A stretch of DNA of 64,000 bases from Apteryx mantelli (taxonomy: Eukaryota > Chordata > Aves > Apterygiformes > Apterygidae): contig NC_089980.1 of NCBI RefSeq assembly GCF_036417845.1, positions 53,628,501 through 53,692,500 on the forward strand, in the 5' to 3' direction. This document shows, one piece after another, positions 46,577-60,200 of this stretch. The stretch's first letter is position 1. Each line of letters starts with the position of its first letter. Both the position numbers and the translations under genes were made by a program. The notes under the pieces are model-generated. The model did not search any database. It was not told the origin of the DNA and worked only from the letters and a program-made list of their open reading frames with translations.

Positions 46577-49159
46577 GTTGACTCATACAAGAAAAAGGTC
46601 TGTCAGCGCACAGAGTTGGTCCAATTATTCCAAGGAATGCTTTGAGAGGGAGGAAAAACAGCTTATGTTTTGTTGGAAAAGGTCGCTCCTCACTGCATTT
46701 CTAGTGGAAAGAGTTGTTAATTATTTGAGGATTGGCCAATGAACTTTACCTTCTCTGATAAGGAAAACTTATGAGAGTGTTACTGTATCACCTGTTGTGA
46801 CTGTGAGGCAATAATGAATGCTCTCAAAGGACTTTGATATGGGTTTGTTCTTGATATTCAGGTATGTAAGTCACTTGCAGCACTTAAACCAATTTTAATA
46901 TTGCAGTTATGCATTATATGGTTCTCTCCTATCACTATAAAGATACACTAATCAATAAAGGGCAAAGATTAAAAGATTGCACTGAAATCTATATTAGGCT
47001 TATTGCTTAATTGTGGTTGCAAAACACTGCTAGCAAACCAGATTGTTTATATTAAAGTGTCGTCTGCATACACCATTTCTATAGCTATGCAGTACATCAA
47101 AATAAGGTTGCTCTCTGCTTGGCAAGTAGAAGATTTTTCATCCATCTTGGAGCCCTATTATGGCTTTGCTGTTCCAGCATTACCAAGTCATACTTGTGAA
47201 GATCATTTCCCTGATCTTTCCCATCAACTCAGAAGCCAGGAAGAAATATGGGTCTAGCGGATAAACAAAAAAGCAACCACCCTCAACCCCTGCCCTCCCC
47301 GCCTCCTCCTCACCATCACCAAAAAAGCTCAAGCTCTGCAGAATGTATTTTACCTTTTTATCTTCCCAGTGCTTCCTGGCTCAAGGAGTAAAATGTTTCC
47401 CCCCGCCAACCTCTAGTGTTTGCCCCTGCTTTTCTCTGTTTCTGAGCCTGGACTTGTGAATTTGCATTGCCTATTTGTTCCGTGATTTATTGACCAGTCT
47501 GCGAGTCCTGACAGGGTTTTTGAATAGTCCCCTTTTGAACACACAAAATGATCTCTGCCACTAAGCCAGGCAGGACTAACAGACCATCTGCAAATACTTC
47601 CTGCAGTAGAGGAGAGATTTGAACTAGGGAGGAAAATGGAATCCAAGAAGCCTATGCCATAAGCTAAACATAATCAAGTAGATGTGGCCTACATGTAGTG
47701 TGTCTGTAGTGTCTAGTGGGAATATGCAGTTGAGATTTAGTCTAAATCCCACTAGATGGCAGAATTTTGCTTCCCATAGGGACTTTCAGGGGTGAGGGGA
47801 GGAAGTTTTAATGTATTCATTCCTTTAATACATTAAAGAGGTCACAGCTTTTTTCTACTTTTGAGAAAATTCCAGTATGTGCCTTTTCATTTTCTTATTT
47901 TTGTCTTATAATCTTCTTGCATGAACTAACATAAAAACCATAATCTTTTAATTGTCTTTTGTTAATGGTGCTTCTATACTGCAAGTCTAGATAGTGAAAT
48001 ACTGGCTTTTTATTTTATAGACTACTACACTCAACATACAAACAGTTTCAATTCGATCACAGTGCTACTCCTGTTTTGCAGTGTTTGCAACCCTCTATAG
48101 GGTTTATCAAGCAAACTGGTAGTACTTTGGCCTAGTGAATTCCAATCTTTTTAGGTTTATGGACCTCTGCAAACTTCCAGTACCTAACCCTGCCTAATAA
48201 ATTTACACTTGCTGATAGCATGCTTGTTTCTTTTCTGGGCCCTTTAAAAATAGTCTGCAAAATTCTAGGAGTTTGAGATCATAGGTTGAAAACCACTAAG
48301 AAAATATACAAATAATACCTATTCCAAACAAAAGTATAGTTATCACATGCTCAAGCAGATACGAAACATACTCAGTTTTAAAGCCTTTATTTTAATGTTC
48401 TTTGTTGGCATTAGCAATACTGATAAGAAGGTTTTTTTTTAAAAAAAACAACTTAAACTGACACTGTTTTTAAAATGCAATGTTGGATAGGTTATCTGTT
48501 CAGCACTTCTGTTGTGGAAGGATTCTTAACTCCTAACTCAGTGCCTCCTTTCAGCAACATACCACTTGGGAACATTTTGGGGATGGTGTTTTTTGTTTTT
48601 TTTTTTTTGTTGGATCAAAGATATTTAGGCCTGTTCTATATCCCTTTCCCAGAGCTTTGGGTTATCCAACTGCCTGGTCATGAGCGTCTCCTTAGGAATG
48701 TGCAGAATCTTTACTGAAGAAATCTGATAAGGCTGAGGAGCTTTTTATTTGGTACCATGAAGCGAGTGTCTCCAGCAGGCCTGGTGTGCATCACCCTTGA
48801 CACATCTTTCGTTCTTTCTGTCAGTTTAACTAAGATTAAGCGAGCCTTAGGATCTGCGCACTGTATTTTGGTCTTAGCATTTGCACAGGAGATTGCAGTC
48901 ACCAAAATCTGTGCAATCACAAAAATGGGAGATGGAAGAGGCTAGTTAAATTCATGACTCCATCTCAAAGCCAACTATGTTTATTTTTTAAGGTGAGTGT
49001 AACTGAGGGCAGGCTTTGCTTAAAACATTATAGAACCAGAAGTTAATTTTTGTTGTGTGTGTGCTTCATCATTATCTATCATTTCCCTCTTTACTGGTTA
49101 AATATATTGCTTAGGCAGTTATTTTAACAAGAAACAACAGCAAAACCCAGACTACTCAC

Positions 49160-49232
49160 CAAAGGCCACTCTGTCTTAGCAGTCTGTTGACTGATTAGTT
49201 CCTTTGCTGTGCCCGGTATCCCTTGAATTTGC
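49160..49232 (-). other. Exon-like unit with strong splice sites, possible UNC93A 5' exon
   Basis: Minus strand: acceptor atcctttccacag, 73 bases, donor TTTG|gtgagt. One frame is open throughout, QIQGIPGTAKELISQQTAKT followed by EWPL, entering with one split base and leaving in phase 0. It resembles no protein I know. If spliced to UNC93A coding exon 1 it would be non-coding leader, since an in-frame TGA precedes that ATG. Confidence 0.35.
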
Positions 49233-49654
49233 CTGTGGAAAGGATGAGTATACACCAGTTGGGTAATGGTTTGGCCCCCAAATAATGTAGCCAAGTGTTG
49301 CAAGAGCTGTTCTCAGTTAGCCCTAACTGGCACTTGTCTCCAAGGAACTGACCACTGAGCAGAAGTTGCAGAGGACAGGTGCTTGCTTGTGGATACCTCC
49401 AAGCACAAAGATGAGATGAGGGGAGAGTGGTGACAGAGTTTGCATATTCCCACTTGGAGAGATATTCCTGCCCTTTTTCCATGGTGAGGGCATTACAGAT
49501 GTACTAGAGGGGAACATCAGGACAGAGTCTATTATCCAGAGTTGTAGCAGTACTACAAAGCCCTTAGCATACTAGCTTGTGCTGGAGCTCTTAAATGTGG
49601 GCTGCTATCTCTAAGCAGCCCTTCAGGCAAAGACAACAGATTGCATGGTCTTAC

Positions 49655-49693
49655 CTGGCAAGTTCAGGAGAACCACCTGGCTAATACTCCCAG
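49655..49693 (-). other. Small exon-like unit upstream of 49232
   Basis: Minus strand: acceptor gagttccaccag, 39 bases, donor CCAG|gtaaga. It lies about 420 bases before the unit at 49160-49232 in transcription order. Joining the two gives no sustained frame, so if real it is probably non-coding. Confidence 0.22.
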
Positions 49694-52600
49694 CTGGTGG
49701 AACTCATGTTCCTGCTATACAATCCATTTTGTTAAACGGACGAGTCCTGAATTTTCTTCCAGAGCCTATTATGGGGTAATCAAGACCCTCCTTTAACATA
49801 TCTAACACCACTCCAAACACTCACCTTCTGAGGCTGTCAAACAGAAGATATTCTTCCTAGGCTGTAGCGGTGTGAGTGTCCTGAGGAAATAAATTACTTC
49901 TCCAGAGAGTAGAGTTCTTGTAAAACATAAGGCTGATTCATGAGGCAACATTAAATGATCTAGATACTAAACATCTTTCACAGTTTGCAGCCGGTGTAGG
50001 AGAGCATGGCTGATTCCTTGGAGATTCCCAGACAAGTCTAACTGTACTGTGACCACTCTTTCTTTCCCAAAGTAATTCTGTCTCAGGGAACTAGCCTGTC
50101 CTGAAATGCCTGCAGTGTTCCAGCCCATCAGTCCAATGTCTGAGTTCTCCTCTCAGAAGAAAAGAGGGTAATTAAAATTCATGACTGCTTGGTACAAGCT
50201 GCCTACCAAGTGTTTCCTTTCTTACTGTGAAAGCCTGGCTGTGTTGCTCTACTCTTCTCCCCTCCCACACCTACTTTGATGCCATGCTGATTTTGGAGTT
50301 CAGGCAAGGATTGCTAAATGTGACATATATGCCTTGTAAAGCTGTGCCATTCCTGACAGGGGGTTCTTGATTTGGGGAGTTTACCTCAGCAAGGTTAAGC
50401 TCACCCATTTCCTCAGGGCTGTGCTCAATTCTGCCTGAGTCAAACCGTTTTTGACTTCTCTTGATGTTTGTGAGGTTGCATCAGCACCACTCAGGTGAGT
50501 GCTGCCTGGGACGCAGCTACCTGTGGTTGGTGGCCTTAGAAAATACAGACTATCAAATGTCGAGAGAGGGTCAGGACTCCAGAGAGGTAAGATTCATAAT
50601 ACCAAGCTGAATAAATCATGAAGCAAAAGCTGTCTTCTCCGAGGAGATGGGCCTGAGGGGAGTTGCCAGTCAGTGAACTCATTCCACCCACAGAGTCAGA
50701 AGAAAACAGTGATTTTTATAGTGCCAGTAACTACTATTTAGCAAAAACCCCAGCAGTGTGAATTCCTCCTGTGCTCCTCTAAAGGTCTAAAAATCTTCCC
50801 CTACTCGAGCACTTCAGCTCACATCTCCAAGTATGCTGTCTTTCCTCTCTTTCCTTTCAAACACTTCTCCTTTTCCACCTTGCAATGTATCCATAGATAT
50901 TGTTTTTTTCATCTGTTCTCCAAAGACCCCTCTACATGCATGGCTGCAACAGACATCAATATGCTACTTCTGTCTGAATCCTACCTGATGATGTCCTCTG
51001 TCTTTCTCCAGAGGCATCCAACTGTCTACCTCAATCTTGCTCTCTGTCCTTGATTTAGCCCATCCTCCATTACTGCTTTGTCATTTCCTGGTCATCACCT
51101 CACCTTTGTCTTTCTGCTTTTCCCTCCTCCACTCCTCTCCTGAATGCCAACAGACTCTTAACTTCTTAGAGGAACCACCTGAAAATCCCTGGATGTGTTC
51201 CCAGCTCATGGTTTGTTGCATTGCTTTTAGCCTTGCTGGCTGGAAGGTCCCTTTCTCTCCCTGCCCCCACATTGTTCATAATATCTTGCTAGACCTTTTT
51301 CTAACTCCACTACCATTCCTCAAGGACAAGGAGGAGAAATGTCTTGCCTTCTGCAGTGGGGGCCAGCTCATGGTAGAAGAGGGGTCCAAACAGAGAGAGT
51401 GGAGAGGGTGCAGGCCAAAGGTTTGACTGCCACTCCCTCCTTATCTATCAGTAGGACTGTGCAGCCTTCCCTTGCAGGTTATTTGTCTGCTCTGTTGGAT
51501 CCAGCTGTCCAAATAACTTACGTTGTCTCTACAATAAAGGCAGGAGTTGATTTGGGATGGGATGATATGATGCCAGCCAAACTCACCCATAAATTTTTAA
51601 GAGACAGAGAAACAGTTCCGCAAAGTGTTGGACTTACTATAGATGTTACTACAGTCAGCTTTCAATACATGAACACATCTATGAGAGTGTTCACAGATGC
51701 TCATTCTAGCCTAGGGAGGGATTCAAGCATTTTGAAGTTAAGCTCCTGCTTGGAGCTGCCCCCCAAGGATCTCACCCTGTGGAAGAGCAGCTCTCTCTGC
51801 AGAGGACACCTAGGGAGATCAGCATCCCCAGGCTAACAGTTGCCAGTGAACAATCACCTGCTTCTCCATTGTGATTGTCTTGCATTCATTCTTTTGTATA
51901 AGGGCACTCTCATCTGGCTCAGATTCAGCCTATTCACATTTTACTGTCCTAAAACTGTTGCCTGAGCGCTGTGAACTTACATGTTCATCCTGCATTTTGG
52001 ATGTTTCAGAATAACTGGGATAAACCTATTTCTAATCCTAAAACAGTGGCTGTGACTCAATTTGGTAGGATTTAACACCCTGCTAAGATAAACATGCCAC
52101 TGTTGTGATTCGTGCTTTTCTAATGACAGGGCAGGGAGGCAGATCCTGCATGTGACTTTTGTAGGGCAGTCGGCTCTGAAATCTTAAGTGCTATTTACTG
52201 GAAACTGCTTGACTGCATGTTAGTTGTTCACATAAACGTGCATCAGAAATTCCTTGCACACACCCATGATATGGGCTGGGAGGACTGCTCCCACTGCAAC
52301 TGAGAATCAGTAACCCAGACAGACCACTTGCCAGACATGTATCTTCACCTTTCTTTTTGGTTCACAGGTGGCTGCTCATTTTATTAATGTCCACTATCAA
52401 GCTAACACAAAAAAAGGGGCTATAATGCTCAGCCAGGAAGTCCATGCTTTTGAAAGGCTCTCATAAGGACTTGTGATCAATTTATCTCCTTGTGGAGGTA
52501 AAAGGGGAAGAAGAGTGGACAGTTAACTGTAAAACATCACTGGCTGTCTCTATTGGCTTAATACACAAATTTTGGTGCTTGATCCCAGAGAGCAGGGCTG

Positions 52601-55600
52601 CTTAAAGGCACATCTGTGTAGATGTTCTGGACATGGAGGTTCTGACTCTCCAGTGCCCTTCACCCTTCATCTGTGTATTGTTTGCACCCAGGGCAGGTGA
52701 CTAGCATAAGAGGAATATTTACCACCCACTTGCCCTGGATACAAATATCTTTGATGGAGACAAGGAAGAGGTAGCACTAGACTCTTCCTCTGTAAGCCTT
52801 GCTCCCACTCACTAGTATTTTTTGTCTCTGAATACAGTATAACCACACATAGGAGCAGGAACTAACAAGCTGCAGAAGTGCAAGCAGGGGCTCTTGAGAG
52901 CAAAACAGAAAAAAAAGTTCTGTTCTGTACAGGCTGGTGTGCAGTAGGGTGTTACTGAAATGGGTTGTTATAGACAAGTAAAGATATCCAATTAGAATTC
53001 ATCAGAACAGGTGTTTTTGTTGTTGGCTTTTTCCTGAAGCAAATGTTGATGATAAAACTGCTTCCATATGCTCGTAGATATCACCAACTGCCTGGTGTGC
53101 ATGGGAGAAGGTACTGCTGTTTTACCTGGTCTTTTCTGTGCCACAAAATATGGGGAAGCTTCATAACATTCCCTCAGGGTGACAGAGAGTCTCTCCCAGG
53201 CCTAAGCAACAGACTCCTTCCCTTGCCCAAGTATTGGTAAATTATGCAGCCATCCAGGATATATTTTCTCTGCCAGCCCTCCCTGACTCTTCTTCCCCCT
53301 CTGCAGCCCTGCCTTCTCCCACATACATCCCTCCAATCACAGGTCCATTAGACTGTGTCTCCTGGAGTCCAATCAAATTACCTTTTCAAATAGATTCCCG
53401 TACATTGAGATTATGAAGCTGATGACAGAGCTCCCTGGAAACAGGTACTGGAGTCCAGCCTGGAACGTCTTGACAGTCACTGCTCTGAACGAGTTCTGCA
53501 ACTTCTGTCCGTTTTATGGCTATTTGCAAGCCCTGCTGCGTGCTTCTAATCTTGCCCAGATCTCTCAGGAAACAGCCCCAGTGTGCTCATGAGAGTTGCA
53601 AAACTCGTCTTCCTACCCCATCCTTGTTTTCTTTATTTTGTCAGCTTCTGATGTGATTCTTGAACTAAGAAACACACACTATTTAGCAAGACAGGGCACA
53701 TACAACTTCCCTTGAGTAAATACTTTTTGAGTAATGTGTTCTTGTGTGCATATTCATTTATTATGAACTGTTAATATTCTACAGAAGTGCTCCTGCTTCC
53801 AGAGAAGTGCACAGGGTGCTAATCAATCAGAGTCACTCTGCCCATTTCACAGAAGCCATTCAATAATGTCAGGATGGTGAGGACTGTCAGCAACCCTCAA
53901 CATGATCTTGTGGGCTCTTAGTGGGGACATGAAGGTGAAAAGTGACATTTTATTACCAGTTCTGGAGTCATTTAGCAATATTGCAGGAATAGTCACTGCA
54001 CACAGATAGCTTCAGCTTGGATCATATCTCTGGAAAATTGTCCTTTTTTTTTTTTTTTTTCATACCAAGAGTCCCTCCTGGAGTCTGTTCCAGCATTCAC
54101 TGTAATCACTGAAAGACTGCTGACTTTGGTGACAACAGCTTCAGCCCTTCATATACCTGTGGACTGCACTGTCAGATGTCCTTGGCATTCCCACATGAGA
54201 GACCTAAAGCTTGGTGAAGTCAGTTTGAGCAGGAGGCTAAAGACTTCCAAGTACTATGGGACAGTTCAGGAGAACTGTGTAGGAAAAGCTGTCAGAGCAG
54301 CAGGCAGGAAATCTGGAAGCAGTATCTAGTTCTAACTGCAGTAGGCTTTCTATGATAAAAGGTATATCTATTCTGTTTGCTAGATTCCCTAAGGCCAACA
54401 AGCAGGCCAGAGTGGACTAAATATTTCTGTGGCTACTTTAAGAAGAAATTTTAATATGCTTAACTGTCAGAAATAATAAAAGTGACGTTAAACTCAGATT
54501 CTTCCATGCCAGCCCTCTGGAGGTATAGCAGTTTTAATTATTCATCATTAAAGACTGAATTAATTAAGTTTTATCTTAAACATTTTCTTCCAGAGGTAGC
54601 ATTTTAAGCGACTGTAAGTATTTTTCTTAAACAGACCAATGGAAAGAAATCCAGAGTACCCTACAGAGAATATGTGTTTTCTTTGTGAAATCTCTGCTCT
54701 GCACTGTACAAGTGAAGAGAAGAAAATTAGGGAGTGAAATCACATTACATAAAGAAGGAGCACCACAGAGTTTATTGGAGCTGTTAGAGAATAGCAGGCA
54801 AACCGGTGATCCGTCTTTCCAATTACCAAGCCCTTGAACAATTGAAGTCTTCACATCTTTTAATGATCAGAGGCAGAAGACACACATTCACAGCTATCTA
54901 TTAAAGAAGCAGAATATGCATGAAGAGGCTTACAATAAACATATAAAATCCATGCTACAAAAACCTGTAATGAATGGTAATTAATCTTTATTTTCAGCCA
55001 CAAATGATTCTGGCTTTGCTCATAAATACATCAGATTCCCTGTAGCCTGTCTTTTTCACTAATTTCAACAAGGTCCCAGTGGGTCAAATCTAGTCCTGGT
55101 TCAGGGCTGCTATCCCATTAAAGTACTGTGAGGAATAAGGTGGGGTTGAAGTTGTCCTGGAAACTGCAGCTGCTTCATATACATTTGACTACTGGCCATT
55201 GATTTTTATCTTCCCCAGCATCACATAATTTCACTGAATACTGTTATTAACACAAACTGAACCTTGCTGATACTTATGGAGCTGTAGAAAGCACTAGCCA
55301 AACTAGTGTTTCTTGTCCTGTAAGACTGTTTCTAGCAATTGTTCTGCTGATAACAAGGGCATCTGAACACTAAGAATTTGAATCCAGGACCTACAAAATG
55401 AGGTCGCTTTAGATTATCAACTTATGAGAAGGCTTTTAAGACCTTGTAAAAGGCTTAGCCTTTTACCTGGAGTGGTCACAAAGTCACAAAGGAGGGGTGA
55501 AGGACTGAAGCTCTTTTCAGTTAGCCCATTTATGCAAATCATGCAGAACAATGCTGAAGGGTCAGAAAACCCCAGCACTTGTTGCACAAATGTTGTAGTG

Positions 55601-57002
55601 AGAAAGCTGCCAAGGGAAAAGCGGTGGAGCTGGGATCTAACTGGTGAAGCTCATTGTGGATGTACTTGGGATTGCTGGCATAGTTTTGATGATTTTGAGA
55701 AGTTGGAAGTGGTGGCAACAGATTCGTGACATAGCAGTGCTATATCTATGTTTTATTTAAAGAGTTTAGATCTGAGGTTCTTAACATCTGTTTAAATTCA
55801 TGTATAACTTAAGGATATGTAAACTACAAAATATCTTCTAGTAGCTGAGAAAGCATCTTTTATACAGAAACCTCAGGGCTATGTAAGTGCGAGGAACAAT
55901 GAATGGCTGGATGGGGACAGAGCAGGGAAGAGCCAGAGAAGAGACACCTGCAACTCCCTTAACCTGAGTCTGTGTTGAGTGTTGAGGCAGCTTTAAACTC
56001 TGGCGTCTGGCAACAGCTCAGAGGAACTGGTGCCTTTGACGTGCCAGGGATTTTGGTGGTGCAGGGTGCACATGTTATTTCCCCAGAAGATCCTCCTATT
56101 GTGGAGGGGAATGGTAAAAATCAGTGGGACCTCAGTATGAATCCAGTGGTTAATGTCAGTTTTGGGGATTGTAAATCCAGTGGAACTGGGGCTGCAATGA
56201 GGCACAGCTTGTTATATAATGGTAGAGGCTATAACTGGTGGTGTAATTTGATATATAATGGTGCAAGCTATTTCCTGTCCTTTACATTGCTATTGGAGCA
56301 CCAGCAGGGCCTTAATACCACAGGCTAAAGCATTCATGGCTTGGGTTTGCAATGGGCTTAAGCCTGCATTTTGGGTCACAAGCATTCTTTGGTGCTTTAC
56401 AAGTCAAGGTCCTGATATGGCATTTTAATTAATTATACTTTTAAATCTTCCTCCTTTCTATTTAAGTCTCGGGTGTAGGTGCAGAATTCCAAAGGAGATC
56501 AGCTTTTACTAAGACAGAATATTTTGGCAGCGTGAGTAACTTAAATCTCAGAAATAGATTAAATACTGCAGCCTAAAGAGTCTGTTGAAATTATAATTTA
56601 AAATGGGTAAAAGTCCTTTCATTTCAGTGTTTAAACAGAAGCACAGCTCTCCTGAAGATGTAATCTATGAGGTATATGTCAAAGGTTTTTGACATTTGAA
56701 ATTATCGTTCCAGTACTGGAGACAGACCGTCAATTTGTAGCTTTGTGCTTTTTCTCTCTGTAAATGTGAGTAATTTCTTTCAGCCCTCAGTACACCACCA
56801 CTATATTGTTATTTGTGGAGCTGCTTGGATTTAGTAGATGAGAATCAATAAATGAACCATTTACTGACTGTGAAATTGACTTTTATAATTGAGACACTAC
56901 TGAAAATGTATGTATATTTGAGAGAAGTAAAAATCAAACTGTGTTATATTGTATGTTTGCTGCAGATCTGAGACAAATAGGCTGATCCCTTTGGATAAAA
57001 GT

Positions 57003-57232
57003 CATAGAATCACAGAAATGTTGGTTGGGAAGGACTTCTGGAGGTCACCTAGTCCAACCTCCCACTCCAAGCAGTGCTGTCACCAGCACTAGGTCAGATC
57101 AGCCACGACTTTTTGTTCACCCGAGGTTTGGAAAACCTCCAAGGATGCAGACTCCACAGCCTTACTGGTAACCTGTTCCTGTGCTGTGCTACCCTCATGG
57201 TGGGGAAATGTTTTCCTTTGTCCAGTGCAATA
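57003..57232 (-). repeat. CR1 retrotransposon 3' fragment, reverse orientation
   Basis: It begins CATAGAATCACAGAAATG, the reverse complement of the CR1 tail. It continues TTGGTTGGGAAGGACTTCTG, GAGGTCACCTAGTCCAACCT, GCAGACTCCACAGCC, CTGTTCCTGTGCTGTGCTAC and CCTCATGGTGGGGAA. This is classic avian CR1 of moderate age. Confidence 0.94.
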
Positions 57233-60200
57233 ATAATCATTCAGTTTTACTACATATTTTCAATTTTATGTTAATCTTCTCTTATTAGGAGAAAAAACAC
57301 CCTACCTGCACAAACTTCAGCGGAACGGGGGAAAACATTTATTGTGATGCCAGATTCCAGGCACCTCAGCTACTCAACTCAACTGGTCAGTCAGGTTTCC
57401 TAAATGCCCTCTCTATTAATCGAGAATTAGTGGCACTTCCAGATAGTGATTCAGAGGGCCGGTGCTAGGTACTTAAGGCTGGCCAGAACGAAGATCCTTC
57501 TACTTCATCATTGAAAGGGGTGGAATGGTTTATGAGTTCAGCTGGCTCTTGACATAAACTTATGGAATTGGTGTTTTTTTCTGCTCATTAATTGTGTGCA
57601 ATAGATTGTAACATTACTAAAACACTACCTGAAAAGAAAAACCATATAAGTCTTAGAACTGTGTAAACTGGACTGAAGTTAAAGTTGCTATATTGAGGAC
57701 TGCCACCTATTTAGCTTGAATGAAATAATACTGGACAGTGGGGAATTTCCTGCAGATGGCTCTGCTGATGAATTTCAGCCCTAATCCAGGAAGCCCTGTT
57801 GCTGAGACATTTCCCAGAGACACAGATGAGCAACATGTTCAACTATTAGATGCTTATGGAGAGAGCTTGTTATTTTACAGACTGCTTGGGTACCATATGG
57901 AGCCTTAAAGTGAAGAGTGGCCTCATAGAGAAAGGAGAACCTGCTTCTCCAGAGTCCATTTTGAAATTTATGACAGGTAGATGTTAATATAAGCACCTGT
58001 TAGAAATGACTGTGGTCAAAAATCAGGGTTATAGTCCTGAATTTTGCCTTAGTCTTGGTTTTGAGTTCATATTTTGAATCCATTTGTAGATAACAGGCTA
58101 GTGCAAATCACTAAGTTTAAATACCTTGTTCTTTGGAGGACTGAGAATTCAGATCTAGATATAGAGTTAGGATACATGTCATGGCAAAAAAATGTTTTTA
58201 ATTTTGGGGGAGGCTTATCTATTTTTCCTTTAGAGCTGGCACATGCCTTTTTTTCCTTGGGTGGAGCATTCTGATGCTCCAAATGCTAATGAATTTTAAG
58301 AATTTTCTTTAAGAATTCAAACACTTTTTGATCTGCTTTTCAATTTTTGATGTACTCTTTCAGTCCAGTTGAACTCTCCATCAGAGCAAATCTCAGTTAC
58401 CGAACTGACTTGATTCCTTGCCTCAGTTACTTCCCTGGATTTGTTCAAGATACTAATTTTTCTCTGTGCTTCCTCCATATCTATTCAGAGATCCTCACCT
58501 ACTTCATGGCTGGTCTTTATTTTATCCTATTTATCGTATCATCTCCCCCCTCCCCAACCCTCCCAGTCTGTAAGTCATGAGTGGATAAAGAGAGAAGCTG
58601 AACATAGCAGACATAGCTGACCTGTCAACTTGAACCTGGCAACCTGTCCTTTCAGCATTGAATCTGTTTAACTTAAGCTGGGTATGGTGAATTATCAAAG
58701 GGAGTTCTGCCTCTTCTGACTTTCTCCTTTTTCCTAAGAGCTTTCTGTGAAAACTTATTTAGTGTCACGAAGCACATAAAAAGACAAAGCTGCCTTCCAA
58801 AGGCTCCCCTTAGAAGTGTGGTAGCAGTGGCCTAATGAAAATGGAAGCCAGACATCACTTTAAAAGCTGCAAAGGCAGTATGAGGATCCGTACAGTTCAA
58901 AGCAGATTCAAAAGGATGTGAGGGGGTAACATGTAGATACTGTGTCATGGCATTCTGTGTTTGGATGCACTCACTGCTTTTGCCACCTAATACACCAAAT
59001 AGCTTTATAAACCTGGGCTAGACCTATCAACTGATCTAATTTGTCACTGGCTGAGCTATTGAGTTTAAAAATGAAGGCTGGAATTTGATGATTTGGGAAC
59101 ATGAAATACCATTTTGTCCATGTGTGGCTACTAACATTGCACTGTATTCAGAAATGAGGCAATCAAATAACATCTGTAATCATGTAAACATCTTATCATG
59201 TAATGTACCATGTAGCCACCTCCCAGGATGGCTGTGGGGAGCTGGTGCTGAGGAACTCCCTAGGTACACTGTTGTGAAAGGAGCGATGTAATGGCCCCAT
59301 TCTGCGCTGTTCCGTTCTGAGCATGGAGGGCCCAGCTCACATCTGGGGAGAAGGGGACTTTGGGCCAGAGGAAATCTAACATGATCTCAGACCTAAAGCT
59401 GGACAGAAATGTCCTGGCATAGTACCATCAGTCTGTCAGCTACGCAGCCAAGGCACAGGTTATTTGTGATGGGAATGAAAGTAATGCTGTATCATATACT
59501 TCCTTATGCAGTCTTGCCATCTGTAAGAATAGATGAGAATCTATGCATTTATTGTACTGGGCAAGCCTGCCTGTCTAGGCAGCATCAGACCTTTACCGAT
59601 TCATTGGAAAGTCACCATTGGAAGAGGGTTCCAGATACGTTTGTTTTCTCCAAATGGAAAACTTCAAATCTCAAAGCAGTGTTTAATGCCCAGTGCTACA
59701 GGAAAGAATTTATTGTATGGCTTCTGGTTGCCCTCAAATCACAACACTGTACAAATAACAGCACTCATCCATGCTCAAGTTCTACTTTACTCAAGCCTCC
59801 CAGTCAAACAGACATCTACAGGTATGTTATAAGCAAATGAAATACAAATGATCTCTTCACCCCACATATAAACATATTAAAGCCTTCTGGATTACACACC
59901 ATAATATTTCTCTCATGCTTGATACTCTAAGCACCCCCAATGTGAGTTTTTACTAATTACCTGGAATGTCCATGTGCACAGACATGCACATCACATTTGG
60001 GGCACTTTTGTTGAGGAATCCAATAGACCTGGTGAGTTTGAATTAAGTGGGTTGAATGTCACCAAAAGCACAAAGCCATATATGGTGCTTCCTCTGTTTC
60101 TCATAAATGCTGTTTGAGGGGAAGCAATATTGCTGGCTGACCAGCTATTACTGTTTGAAGAGAAGCACTATTGTCAGAGTCAAGTCTTACAGGTACGGGT

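Larger units (their letters stand above)
46577..57001. other. Region upstream of UNC93A; no protein gene recognised
   Basis: AT-rich sequence without recognised coding exons. It presumably includes the UNC93A promoter and any 5' non-coding exons; there is no CpG island. Two minus-strand exon-like units (49160-49232 and 49655-49693) are described separately. Overlapping open frames at 51037-51836 and one at 55972-56328 resemble no known protein and lack convincing signals. A 17-base T-run lies at 54044-54060. Confidence 0.5.

Noticed and set aside
50540-50586. Plus-strand exon candidate ending AGAG|gtaaga
   Set aside because: The acceptor ttggtggccttag is poor and there is no neighbouring exon of matching phase.
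51037-51836. Two overlapping plus-strand frames of 129 and 165 codons
   Set aside because: No recognisable domain, no promoter or splice support, and overlapping different frames argue against coding. No similarity to genes expected near UNC93A.
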